DNA of 64,000 nucleotides. Origin: Ricinus communis. Taxonomy: Eukaryota > Streptophyta > Magnoliopsida > Malpighiales > Euphorbiaceae. The DNA lies in NCBI RefSeq assembly GCF_019578655.1, contig NC_063259.1, forward strand, positions 620,001 to 684,000, read 5' to 3'. Position numbers and translations under genes: made by a program. Below the pieces are notes generated by a model. The model was not told the origin of the DNA. It did not search any database and worked only from the letters and a program-made list of their open reading frames with translations. Positions within the stretch are counted from its first letter, which is position 1. Each line of letters begins with the position of its first letter. This document shows, in pieces, positions 1 to 11,700 of the stretch.

Positions 1-1158
1 ATCGACAATTGAGAGACATTGAGAAAGAGAAAACAAAGAAAAGAAAGAGAGAAAACAAAGAAAAACACTGTCGTTCTTAGTCATCATTAGAGTATATAAG
101 CCACTGAAGAAAGATCATTTTTAGAAACTATTTCTAAATCAACAGAAGGTTTCTCTAAGCCAGATCCAGTACTAGATTCCTACCCAGTCTTCGATTCGAC
201 TGCATCCTAATCGCCTCAGACTCGCAGATCCAACATTCACGCTTTGGAGATGCAAAATTATACTGACGAACAATGAAAATCAGCCTGGAGACCTTAGAGT
301 CAATCTGTTGTTCATGCCTAGCCAACATCTTTTTATTATTGGATATTTTTCTGATGTATTTTGGCTTCTGTATAGTTTTTAGGTCGTTTCCTTTTTGCAA
401 TCGTAGTTGTAGGCGGGTTATAATAATTAGGTTTTACATTATGCTTTATTTTATTTATTATTTTTTAATTAAATATGTGATCGCATGATTGATTAATTAA
501 AAATGAGCCACATAGACTTAGGGTTAAAAACTGATCCAATATTAACTTAGTAGTCCAATAGGCTAATCAACTTTAACTAGGCCTAAAACCCTAAAATCTA
601 AGTGTACTTAGCAGGCTTTGGCATACTTAGTGAGAGCTTGGACTTAATTAGAATTAGGATCACATTGAATAGGGCCTTATCATAATAAGTAGTCCACTAG
701 GTCTAAAGGCTAGAAATCAAAAAACATAATATGTAATTGGGCTAAACTAGGTGGGCTACATGCATAATTAGCTAGTAAATTAGGCTAACCATTTTAATAC
801 GGGCTAGGCTCAAATAAAATGGGCTACACTTAGGTGTGTTATGTGTGTTATTTGATATGCCTTGTATAAATTACTTGCATTTATAGGGGATAATTTGTTA
901 AATAATAAAATTAAAGACTAATAAACACAAATAAGAAATTCGCTTCAGGATCCATCTCTAGACTCTATGGTATAAGCCTCCTTATGGAATATGAGAAATG
1001 CCACTCATTAGTAAACGTATCCTAGTGATTACCCGAATGGCAACTCTCATCTCCTTGCTAGTCTTAGTGACTAGTTAACATATTCCCAATTAGGTTGAAA
1101 AGCCTTATAGTGCCATAGTCACTAAAGAACTTAGGCGCATGCCCGAAACTGCCGCCCA
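1..1158 (+). repeat. Gypsy LTR fragment A (3' part, cut by window start)
   Basis: This is the 3' two-thirds of an LTR. It matches the 32,036-34,259 LTR in reverse complement: bases ~175-245 match ~33,480-33,560, and bases ~480-660 match ~32,520-32,710. It also matches the 4,010-6,298 LTR in the same orientation. The right border is drawn at ...GCCGCCCA (1,158), where similarity to the other two LTRs stops; in those copies a primer-binding site follows 3 bases later, but here no such site is present. This is therefore the downstream end of a plus-strand LTR, either a solo LTR or the 3' LTR of an element lying outside the window. A TATA-like TATATA lies at 93-98. Confidence 0.75.
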
Positions 1159-4009
1159 TAAGATGACAACTTCAAAGCTTGGGTCCAGCTTCAGACTACC
1201 ACTACACCTGGATTTGCAAGGTTCAAAAGGATTCAAGAGCTAACTGTTGTTGAATCTAGAAATGTAGGTGCTAAAAGAAAATATGAGAATGCTTCTTTTT
1301 AGATCTCATTTATTTTGCTTAGGACTTAGTTTAGTCTTTTCTTTTAGTAGTGCATAAAGTAATAAATAGACATATATATGTTTGATAAAAATTCTAAACA
1401 ACTTATTTATTTAGTAGAGGCCCAAATGGGCACATTTTGATTTCTCATGATACAACTCTTATTATCAGCCACTCCTCTAGAATTTTCTAGTTGAACATTT
1501 TCTATCTCTATGTCTTAATTTTTGCTTGACTAGCCTTTTTTAGGTTTTCTGATCAGCGGGCCATTTTTCTATTTTATTTTACTTTTATTTTTATTTTTTC
1601 TTTTTATACACAGTATTTTTTGAGACGATCCAGATTAATAGGCTTGAAGAAATCATTTTCTTATAGGTCTGAAATCTTAATAACACGCTTAGGTAGGATT
1701 TTCTTAACCAAATACGGTCTTCCTAATTTGGCTTAAACTTTCCTTGCAGATCAAATGCAATTGGTCTCGTGTGTTTCAACACTAAGTCACTAGCTCTAAT
1801 TTTTCTCAGCTTGACCTTTTTATTGAACGCCCTAGCTATCGCTTTTGGTACAACTACATCTGATATAAGTCTTTCATCCTCTTTTTATCAATCAAAGCCA
1901 AATGTTGGTATCTCTGCTCGACCCACTAGTACTCTAGCACCTCTGTCACAACCCTCAAAAACTTCAATTCTAACTCGACTGGCAAGACTACTTAGTCCCA
2001 GAAACCATAGAGTAGGGAGTCTACCCCGTCGATGTCCGCTCAGTCGTTCAATATCCCTAAAGTGCAAAGGGTAACCGAAATGACCAATTCTTGTGATTCC
2101 ATGCCATTTTTCAAATTATCTTTTTCAGATTCTTGTTGGCTGCTTCTATTGTACCATTTCCCTGAGGCTTGTATGGGGAGGACTTATGATGCTCGATCTT
2201 GTATTTCACTGGTAGGTTTGTTGTCTCACTCATAAATTGCACGCCATTGTCTATCACAACATGATGCGGGACCCTATACCTACAGATCAGGTTCCTCTAT
2301 ATAAATCTAGCCATCTGCCTTGCCTCCATAATAGTGAATGACTCAACCTTAACCCATTTAGAGAAGTAGTCGATTACTACGAATATGAACCTATGATTGT
2401 TCGAATGAGGTTTTATCTCATCGATAATAGTGATTCCCCAAGTTGCAAAAGGCTAAGGAGATGTCAATTATGCAGTTTGATCGGAGGTAAATGAATCAGG
2501 TCAATGTACAGCTAGCACTTATGGCACTTCCTTACTAAAGCTATGCAATCTTTTTTTAATTGTTAACTAATAGTAATCTTGACGCATAACCTTCCTGGTT
2601 AGCATTATGTTATTCATATGAGGCTCGCATAACTTTTTATGCATTTTTTCCGTTACCACTTATGTTTCCCTCATGGTTAGACATCTGAGCTAAAAACCTG
2701 AAGCCATCCTTCTATATAACACTTCATCATGGCTAATGTAGTTCATGACCTGGATTCGCAATACGTACCTTTCCCTTGTAGACACTTCTTTTGGATACTC
2801 CCTATCTTCTACGAACCTCTACAATTCGTACAATTAAGGCTTCTGCTCTAGTCCCACCTAGACTTCCATTATTCGCACTCTATAATAGGAAGGCACCTTA
2901 GAATTTATGATTATTAATGGCTTCATCGAGAGCTGAGCGGGGTTGTCCCATATAGACAAAAGGGTAGTCAATGCATCTGCTATCTAGTTCTCATCTAGAG
3001 GCAAGTGTATGAACAAACACTTGGAGAAGTTGCAGACCAAAGTCTTGAGATAACTGATGTATGACTTCAATTTCTCTTCCTTTACCTCCCATTCCTTGAT
3101 GGCTTGCTGAATCACTAGCATGGAGTCCCCATAGACCATAAGTTCTTTTGGCTACCATAGCCGCTTCTAATCCATATAAACATGCTTCATACTCTACGAT
3201 GCCATTTATTATCTTAAACTCCAATCGGTTGGGCATTGGCAATATCTCTCCCTCATGCATGATCAGAAATACTCCTAACTCTACACCTCTTACGTTCACT
3301 ACTCCATCAAAGTACATCTTCCATTCTTGAATCTCAATTGCCCCTATATTCTCATCACGAAACTCAAGGCCCAAGGGTCGTCTCTCTAAATTGCATTATG
3401 AGCTAAAAATTCCAGTATAACTCTTCCCTTAACCACCTTGTTTTTGACGTACTTGATATCGAATTCTGTTAGGAGTACTAATCATCAAGCTAGGTTTCTT
3501 ATAAGAGGTGGAGCCTCAAATAGATACCTTAGTGGGTCTAATTCGTATAAACATGTTTGATACTTCGCAACATTATTTGTTACCTTAAAAGTCTAATTAT
3601 TTAACCATTAGCAGCTTTTTTCCCTTAAGCGTAACTAGAACTACTCCCAACCTTGCAACTCTTACATTTATTACTCCATCGAAGTACATTTTTCATTCTT
3701 GGATCTCGATTGCCTCTAGATTCTCATCAGGAAACTCCAGATTCCAAAGGTCATCTCCTTCAATTATATTACGAACCAATAATTCTGCATTAACCATCTA
3801 GCTAACTTTTCAGTTAGAGATAGAGCTTGGAATAAGTACCTCTATAGGTTTATTTTTGAAAGTGTCTAAACCCTATAAGACTGGAAATAAGTTCCTCGTA
3901 GCCTATATCATAACCAAAAAATTATTCTCTATGAGATCATATTTTGAATCATAGGGTAACAACTTCTTACTAGGGTGATAGAGCTCGTGTTTTATGTCGT
4001 TAGGCCCAC
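1159..4009 (-). pseudogene. Ty3/Gypsy pol remnant (integrase and RNase H), minus strand
   Basis: Reading the minus strand from 4,009 down gives an archaeal-type RNase H (3,374-2,991, with the motif WKMYFDG and a later EYEACLYGLEAA). Below it is an integrase core around 2,400-2,250 (DYFSKWV, then RYRVPHHVVIDNG). The noncoding tail that follows integrase in the other copies runs down to ~1,160. Many stops and frameshifts make it dead. Gag, protease and RT are missing: the RNase H sequence stops abruptly at 4,009, exactly where an LTR of the plus-strand neighbour begins. I infer that this older element was the insertion target of the next one. The second RNase H indicates the Tat lineage of chromodomain-less Gypsy elements. 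Confidence 0.8.
3165..3870 (-). repeat. ~370-bp tandem duplication within the RNase H remnant
   Basis: The segment around 3,165-3,535 recurs diverged at about 3,540-3,870. Landmarks such as the strand encoding KMYFDG (3,300-3,345 and ~3,665-3,715), the stretch mentioning opening 'ataaacatg' (3,175 and 3,547), and a 'gagtactaatcatc/accatc' block all appear twice in the same order. The two other pol copies in this window have this stretch only once, so the duplication is private to this copy. Confidence 0.6.
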
Positions 4010-6298
4010 TGTCAACATCCATTTCTAAATCTAGATATCGAGGGAATTAAGGACAACCTGATGATGAAAGTTATTGCTTTTCTTGAGTCTCGGGAGATTA
4101 AGGAAGGGCAAAAATCCGAGTAAAAATTGAGAATAATTGGACTTAAAATACTTGTCTAAGATCAACCATCAACCTAATCGATAGAAAAAAATTAAGTTTA
4201 AGGGGTGAAATGATAGCTTTTACAAGTTCAGGGACTAAATTGTTAAAATTTTCAAAACTTTTGCCCTTAGAGACAATCGGCTTAGCATAGAGGTGAATTG
4301 GCTTTGTACGGAATCGACTGGCTCTATATAGTGCTAATTGGCCATTTTCCAAAATCTGACGCTGTTTCACGCATATTTTCAACCTAAAATAGCGAAATTT
4401 AAAAAAAAGAAGTTTATAAGATATTTGTGATAATTGTTAGGACTTTAAAGTATAATTAATGATAATTATTTTAATTTTAAAGACTTTATTTTAGTTTATT
4501 GGATATTAATATGATAAAGAAAAAGATAATCGATTTAAATAATTAAGTATTTATCTGCTCCTTTAAGGTTTTCTAACCCCACTACTATAAATATAATATA
4601 ATAGGGTTAGCTGCATTCCTTGAAGTATTATTTAAGCTACACTCAATAATCATTAGAGCAATACACACATCAATTTTTTAGAACTTCAGAAAAAGAGAAT
4701 TCATTAAGAACTAAAGGTTTGGAAACTTATTTTCTAACGATAGAAGATTTCTCAAGCCCAAGTAGTACTGGATTCTTAACCAATATTCGATTCCACCACC
4801 TCTTCATCTCTAAAGACTCGAAGATCAGCATTCAACGGTGATAACCTCAAGGTTCCCCAAATTCAACACCATCAGCATCCTCATCCTTATAAAATTGGTT
4901 ATTTTACTTTATGTTTTAAAAACATGACTAGGATGAGTTTGCTTTAGTTATTTTATATGATCCATAGTATTTACATTATTAGATTAATTTTTTTTAATTA
5001 ACATGTTTATAATTTAGTGGGCATTAAATATATGATAATATGAATACACTCGGAATTGAACATGACAATAAGAACATGTAAGGTCTTGAATATGATAATA
5101 TGTTTCCTTTTGAATTTTTGATTCGTTTAATCGAATGATTAAGGTTGCATGTTAGAGTTATGCTTTCTTTTTGTTTTTATTTAGTACTTAGGGTTCCATA
5201 ATTAAAACTTAAAAAAATATGTTGCTATTCTTCTATTGTTAATCTTGTTGTTAGGGTTTGCCTAATTTTCTTAGGTTTTTTCATTTAATTTAACCTTATT
5301 TATGCTTTTTGTTACACTTTTTTCTCTTGAATTATAATCGTTTTTTGACCTTCTATGCATGTAAAATTGGCTCTAGGATAGAAAAACTTAAGAAACCGTA
5401 GAACCAGCCTGGAAAAACCCCCAGAGCTCATCGGTCAGTGTAGAGTCGATCGGCTTTATGCTCTAAGCAAATCGGTTGTTCACCATTCAACCCTAGTTTC
5501 TCCATTTTTTATGTATTTTCAAAATATTTGTGTACTGTACTTAGTTTTAGGTGTTTTCTCTTTAATTTTCTTAGTTGTAGGACGATTGTAATAGCTAGAT
5601 TTAATTTCTTACGCTTTATTTTTTTGCTTTATTTTAGATGGATACCAAATATCTACTATATGATTGCCTAAAACTGAACATATAGACATTAAGCCATGAA
5701 ATTGGACCCAACATGAAAATCGTAGCCTATTAGGTTAACAAAATAGCATACTAGGCTTAAATTCAAAATTCATATAGACTTAGTGGACTTTGTCGTATTG
5801 CAATTGAACTACTTATCATAAAAAGTAGTTCATTAGGATTAAAAGATAGAATACAAAGCATAATTTATAATTGGCTAGACTAGGAAGGCCTTGTACATAA
5901 TTAACTAGTAAATTAGATTAATAACTTTAAACATGGGCTAGGCTTAATAAAAAAATGGGCTAGATTTAAGTGAACCTCAAATGCTGTAGTGCTTGATGTG
6001 TAGAAATATACTATTGCATTTATAGGGAATAGCCCGTTAAAGAATAAAATTAGAACCAAGGATACATAAATAAGGTAGTTGGCTTCTGGATCCATCTCTA
6101 GATTTGTGGCGTAAGCTTCCTTATGCAATCGAGAAACATCACTTCTTAGTACAAGTATCCCGGTAAATCACCTTGGTGGTGACTCCCGTCTTCATGCTAT
6201 TCTTTATGACTAGTTAACGTGTTTCCGATTAGGTTGAAAAGTCTTGTAGTGCCGTAGTTGTTAAAGACATTTAGGTGTGTGCCTGAAACCGCCACCTA
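4010..6298 (+). repeat. Gypsy LTR B (5' LTR)
   Basis: It starts TGTCAACATCC and ends ...CGCCACCTA, where relatives end in CCCA. It is 2,289 bp, close to the 2,224 bp of the 32,036-34,259 copy. A TATA-like ACTATAAATATAA lies at ~4,577-4,590, followed by transcript-leader-like sequence similar to bases 1-250. The primer-binding site follows 3 bases after the right border, which fixes the orientation and identifies it as a 5' LTR. Confidence 0.85.
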
Positions 6299-6373
6299 TG
6301 GTGGCAACTCCATTGGGGATAAGACAAGCTGATTCCACTGTATCTCTGTTTCTAATTTTATTATTTAACGAAT
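6034..6373 (+). other. Inverted-repeat arms bracketing the U5 end and primer-binding site
   Basis: The arms are 6,034-6,092 (from 'ccgttaaagaataaaatt' to 'ggcttctggatcc') and 6,317-6,373 (from 'ggataagacaagc' to 'aattttattatttaacg'). They are imperfect reverse complements that flank ~225 bases containing the LTR end and the primer-binding site. The minus-strand element has the same arrangement at 31,961-32,017 and 32,243-32,310, so the pairing is a family trait. Confidence 0.6.
6302..6319 (+). promoter_or_regulatory. Primer-binding site of the plus-strand Gypsy element
   Basis: TGGCAACTCCATTGGGGA lies 3 bases after the LTR. The other full 5' end has the equivalent TGGCGACTCCACTAGGGA at 32,032-32,015 on the minus strand, also after a 3-base spacer. 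It begins TGG, as a site complementary to a tRNA 3' CCA end must. I do not assign the tRNA. Confidence 0.75.
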
Positions 6374-6983
6374 GGTTCTTACATCACTACACCATTTTCA
6401 CACATTGTGCACTTTGGTCCTTATAGCTCCGATGACGTTAGTTAGTGGTTCTATGGTACCACTAGAACCTTGAAATTGTGACACTGGATAACCATCACCC
6501 ACAATTAATGAGTGAATTTCCTTTATCGCATGGACCCTTGAGTGGGGAGACGAGTCAAGGAAGAATACTTTTTACTTATGGGAGCCTTTAATCCTTACCC
6601 AAACTCAACTCATGATAATAACAATAGTAATCTCCACTAGGAACCCTATTATTTGTATTTGAGATGTTTATGCTTATAGGTACTCAAAGCCCACATATTG
6701 GAAAGCTTTGGCCCAAGAGCATGTGGACTTAGACCCCAAGCCCAAAATATGCAGGCTATATACTTAAATTGGGAAGCATTACCTTGTCTGTTTTATCTGC
6801 TTTGAAAGTTCATGGCATGCATGTTGGGCCTACTATCCCCTGCTGATAGAAAGCCCAAACCCGAAACCCTTGGAAAGAAAGACTCACCACAAACTGTGTG
6901 CAGGAGTAACAAGGTCAAAAAGGATGATTTGTCTATATTAATGTATGTGCTAACTCTTTTTCTTTTATTTTTATGCATAGCAC
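6320..6983 (+). other. Untranslated leader of the plus-strand Gypsy element
   Basis: This noncoding stretch lies between primer-binding site and gag. It matches, in reverse complement, the stretch 31,367-32,014 of the minus-strand element; shared blocks include the 'gctataaggacca' block and the 'gggcctactatccc' block. No convincing gene is seen in it. Confidence 0.7.
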
Positions 6984-8640
6984 GTGCATCATGCATTGTT
7001 TGCATCAAAACATCATACTAACCTTTTATTTTTTAGCCATATAGACACTCCTTTGGGTTTGAGGAGACAAGATAATGGAAAGCTAGAGAGAATACTAATC
7101 TTGCTGAGTATCCAGACTATATTAGAGTTCCTTGAAAAGCCAAGACATCAAGCTTCCACAAGTGAGAATAGAGCTACATCTGGAATTGGCGACGAAAGAG
7201 CTAACGAGCAAGATGTCAAGATCCTCAAGAATGCCTTCATTATCGATCTAAGGGATGTGATTCGGGAGGAACTCCAACAACTTTTGGCTGGGATGGCTAT
7301 AAATCAAGCCCCACTTGCTGCTCCAATTAGACCGGCTAATCCCCTACTTTTTATTGATCTAGTTATGGTCGCCATTAAAACTGCTGCCGCCAATGCTAAT
7401 ACCGGAGATCCAGCTAGAAGAGCAGTGCTTCAGAATTTTTAGGATTTTGATGAGTATGTGTTGAACCAAGCTCAAAAGGAAACTGCCCTTGCCACTAATG
7501 AAGTTGTAAGTGGCTTAAGCGCCATGCTTGACAAGATGCAAGGCATGTTGGAAATCAAAGGTTAGAGCTGACCTCTAATTTTGAAGAATTAGTGTTGACA
7601 GGTGAAGACAAGCTTGCTTGCAAAATTTAGGATTCCCGAGATGAATAATTTTGAAAGGACTGGTTATTTGAAGGTTCATGTAAAGAAATATGTAACTATC
7701 ATGGAAACTATCCAGTTGAGTAGGAACCAGATTGTCAAGCTGTTGGTATTGTCGCTAGAAGGACCTGTTGTGAACTGGTATCATGGTTTGGAAAAATATG
7801 CTAAAGCTCAATGGCGTGATTTATATAGTTCATTTATTAAACAATATGACTATAATACTTAGTTGGAGGTGTGAATTAGATATCTTGAGTCCACTAAATA
7901 GAAACCAAATGAGTCATTCTCTAATTGCTTAACTAGGTGGAGGAACAAGGCTGGATTGATGAAAAACAAGCCCTCTGAAAAGGGCCAAGTTCGTATGATG
8001 GTCTAAAATGTTCTGCCTGGTTGGATTGAAAAGCTTCAGATGGTGAACCCAAAGACTTACATGAACCTATATGATGACAGGCTTTAAGTCAAAGAAATCG
8101 AAAAAGACAAGAGGAAGACTATGTAAACCAGCGGAAGGCCGAATTATCAAGCTGGAGGGAGAAGGACTTTAGATGTGAATATTTTCCAGTAATTGAGAAA
8201 GTTCTCCAACTTTAAGCAATCTCTCTCAAAGATCTTTGAGAGGTTAATGCATAATGGCATATGCCTAAACCAACCACCCTAAAAAACCAACCTAACCTGA
8301 ATACACCTGGCTACAAACCCAACACCTACTGCAAGTTCCACCAAGCACCTAGCCACCATACAGACAACTGCATCTAGCTGAAACATGAAATCGAAGACCT
8401 CGTCAATGCTGGAAAACTAATTAACTAATACCATCCTAGTACCAGAAGAAATCCCTTAACAAACTACAACAACACACTACCCCCAAACCAAGTGTCCATG
8501 ATCACCCCTGACCTCGGTGAAGAGGAGGTCATGAACTCTTTCGAAGATATATCTTCACCCGAGCCAGAGCTAGAGAGCAAACCGAACAGCCTAAAAAGAG
8601 CCTTTACCGAGTTAGGGACATCATTATCCGTGGTGTTCTG
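6984..8640 (+). pseudogene. gag pseudogene, N-terminal and capsid part
   Basis: A 152-codon stretch at 6,984-7,442 and an 86-codon stretch at 7,602-7,862 belong to a Gypsy-type gag. The second carries the capsid signature, with LLVLSLEGPVVNWYHGL and a following WRDLYSSFIKQYDYNT. Near 8,330-8,420 a Cys/His-containing motif (HHTDNC...LKHEIEDLVNAGKL) matches the one read on the minus strand at ~25,560-25,480 in the other element. Stops and frameshifts separate the pieces. The frame is cut at 8,640 by an inserted solo LTR; the rest of gag resumes at 10,205. Confidence 0.75.
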
Positions 8641-10204
8641 TGATGTGGGTGGAATTGTACCCTAGTTTTCAAACTAAATATAGAGTGAGTAGGGTGTCGA
8701 ACTTTGGAGAACTTGGAGTAATTATGTATTAGTTAATAAAGATACTAAGATGGATAAGAAAAATATTATTGTAAAGTTTAATTTAATTATTCTAAAACTA
8801 AACTAACATTAATCAATAATTAATAACTACTAATAAAACTAATTAATTAATCTAACAACAATTTTAAGATATGTTTACTAGAACCACAATTCAGAAATGA
8901 TCAAGAAACTAAGAATTATTGTCAACACATGTATTGATTGGAGAATGTGACCTAAAATCCTTAAAAGCAACTCTCATTGTCAATTAAGGGAATTTCCATC
9001 TAGAGTTTACAAGCACTCTCATGTCATTGTAGAGATAGACAAAAACCATTAAGAATCATGCCAATTCTTTTACCCCTCAAAGCGGATTTCTTATCTCTAG
9101 GTACTTTCCTAACCTTTAAGTGAATTCAATTGCATTTCCACCAAAAATCCCAACTCTTATTGTGAATCTTTGATTAACATATTATATATGGTGATCAAGC
9201 ATACATAACACAATTAGGCACTCAATTGAACACAAATCAATCATGCATTACTAATAAAATAAAAGTAGTTTACAAGATCAATTCATCCTTGCAATTCTAA
9301 TAAATAAGGAAGTTAGCCTTGATACATCTTGGATAAAACCAATAAAACAAAAATTACTATACTAAACATCAAGTAAAACAAGTAAAGAAAGGAGAAAAAG
9401 GGATAGAAATAATGTATGTAGTGATCTCCAATGTCTTCCAAGTAGTTACTTAAGAAAATGTAGCCTTTACAAGAACTATCTTCCTTTTGCCTTTGTGTTG
9501 TCTTCAAATGCACTTAAACTTCTCCTTTTTTTCTAATGTTCTGATGTTGTCTCCCCTTTAAAGAACAGATATAACATTTATATAGGCCTTAGAGTTGGTT
9601 ACAAATGGTCAAAATTCGTCTCCCAATAGAAAGGCACCATTCAAAGTGAAAAGACACCATACTGTGCAGGGGCAGAAATTTTGGGGGCATTTTCGTCCTT
9701 CAAGATGACAGAATTTGAAAATCCTTAAAACATAAAAGTTCTAGTCCCGTCTCTTAGCTTTCCAACGCCATCTTACTTACCTTAATACAATTTTTCTACA
9801 AGAAGTTATACCCAAAATACTGAAGAGTGCTCAAACTGAAATATCATATTGTTTGATGAATAACTATTCTTCACTACTAGTGACATGGGTAACTAGTAGT
9901 GACAACAGCAAATCTTCACCACTAGTGACATGCGTAACTAGTAGTGACAAGCTCCAAGCCACACTTTTTAACCTTGATCCATTGCTAGCTCCCCTTTTAA
10001 TAATTTCACACTTTTAAAGCCTAGAATATACAACAAAAACATGTATAAACACTAAAGATAATAAGAAAACATAAATAAACACTTGGAATCATATAAATTC
10101 CTAACTATAAATAAAAATGCATGAAAACTAAGAAAAATTATAAACTAATGAAACTAATAACGCATGAAAATGTCCTAAATATCTATGCTAAACATAATAT
10201 ATCA
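8641..10204. mobile_element. Solo LTR inserted in gag, target duplication TTCTG
   Basis: This 1,564-bp insert begins TGATGTGGG and ends ATATATCA, so it has TG...CA ends, and it is flanked by TTCTG at 8,636-8,640 and 10,205-10,209. Removing it and one TTCTG restores continuity with the uninterrupted gag of the minus-strand relative near 25,290-25,260 (GTGTTTCGACACCTGAAAT there; GTGTTCTGACATTTAAAAT here). There is no internal coding domain. On the minus strand a TATA-like CTATATAAATG lies at ~9,578-9,588, so the LTR probably points left. It contains a 45-bp tandem pair at 9,869-9,958. Confidence 0.88.
9869..9958. repeat. 45-bp tandem pair with internal CACTAGTG palindromes
   Basis: Two units (9,869-9,913 and 9,914-9,958) differ at only a few bases. 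Each contains an ACTAGTGACATG block followed by AACTAGTAGTGAC, so the units themselves are partly self-complementary. They lie inside the solo LTR. Confidence 0.75.
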
Positions 10205-10770
10205 TTCTGACATTTAAAATAGAGTGGGAAACTCAAGCCCCAATCGCTTAAGAAAATTCCTAAACCTAACAATGGTCAGTATTATGAGTATCACCGGGCT
10301 TTTAGGCATGTGATGGACCAGTGCAACCGTCTTAAGCATGAGATTCAAAAACTCGATTGACTATGGGGAATGGCAAGTTGAGCAACTTTCTCAGTATGAA
10401 TGTGAAAACCTATTAGGACAGCCCTTGGGTAGATTTGATTTCAAGTTCTACTATTCGAGGCCTCCTTCGATTAACATCGAATTGAGGATATTGTGCCAAG
10501 GGGCTAGGGGTCAAACGCTAATCAAATGACTTGTGAGCCTTGTCTTCTAGAGGTTTGGCAGAAAGGAGAAAAGAAGTCAGTGATGGCCATCGACATCTAG
10601 TGCAACTCTAGGGATCAGTGTGAGGTCCAAGACGTTGAGGCAAAGAATATATGGGCAGACAACAACTCTGACAAAGAAGTTAAACCAGTGGGTAAGAGTG
10701 AAGACACAAGGGTTCAAGAACTGAAGCAGATCCAGAAAGCTCTTGAAGGGGATGTGGGTTACCAGAGCAG
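10205..10770 (+). pseudogene. gag pseudogene, C-terminal part
   Basis: After the solo LTR, gag resumes with a second motif, YYEYHRAFRHVMDQCNRLKHEI (10,280-10,350). Its counterpart lies on the minus strand at ~25,200-25,130. The short frame 10,338-10,529 is an out-of-phase remnant of the same stretch. Several stops make it nonfunctional. Confidence 0.65.
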
Positions 10771-11700
10771 ATGAAGAAAGAAAATAAGATAGTTGACATA
10801 TGGGAGCTACTGATGCACTCATCGGATTATAGAAAGGCTTTAATCCAGGCCTTGTCTAGTATAAGCATTAGTATGACAACTACCTCTAAGGAAATGATCA
10901 AAACAGTAACTAACAAGACAACCGGGATGATCACTTTCTCGGACGAGGACTTACCACTTAAAAAATAGACTAGAACAAGGCCCTTTATAGAGCAACAAAG
11001 GTTAGGGGAAAAAGACCCCATGCATGATGGTGGATGATGGGTCAGCCATCAATGTGTGCTCTTCTCGTATACTCCCTAAACTAAGCATGACTGCAAAAGA
11101 TTTGAAACCATTGGATATGGTCATAAGAGCCTATGATGAAATAAAAAGAGACATGGTAGGAACGTTCTCAACATTAGTGAAAATAGGTACTATCGAATCT
11201 TGGGTGGAGTTCACTATCCTGGACATCCTAGTAACTTTTGCACTATTATTGGAAAGACCATGGTTTTATGCCCTAGGAGAAGTTCCTTCTACTGTGCATT
11301 AGAAGGTCAAGTTCCCTCATGAAGGTGAAATAGTTACCATTAACGCCGAAGGTGGAAAGGTTATTTCAGCCATTCAAGAAGCTCTAAAAGAGTTGGAAGC
11401 CCCTACTGGATTCCAAGTTGTTATTCTCTACAAGGACTACATGGATCCTAAAGTAGCCAGCATGTTCAAAAGATGGATTCCATGCCTCTAATAGGGCTAA
11501 GAAAGAACCAGTAGGGTATCACAGAAGTGCCAGACTACAAAGGTTAGAAGACTCGACACAGGTCGGGTTACCATGAGGATGAAGATGAGGCTAAGCCAAA
11601 GGGTAAGACTCTAAAAAATGCATTTGTACAGGAGTGCAAGCCCTACTCTGGGGAGCCTGAACCTGTTACAGTAGCTAGGACTAAGGTGTCGGGATTTGAG
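10771..11700 (+). pseudogene. Gypsy protease-region pseudogene
   Basis: The stretch 11,024-11,302 encodes MMVDDGSAINVCSSRILPKL and continues to a hydrophobic end (ERPWFYALGEVPSTVH). This resembles the retropepsin-like domain of plant Gypsy polyproteins, with DDGSAIN in the place of the D-S/T-G active site. The minus-strand element has the equivalent at 24,480-24,200. The upstream piece 10,771-10,968 (KENKIVDIWELLMHSSDYRKALIQAL) is also shared with it (24,732-24,442). An in-frame stop separates the two pieces. Confidence 0.7.
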
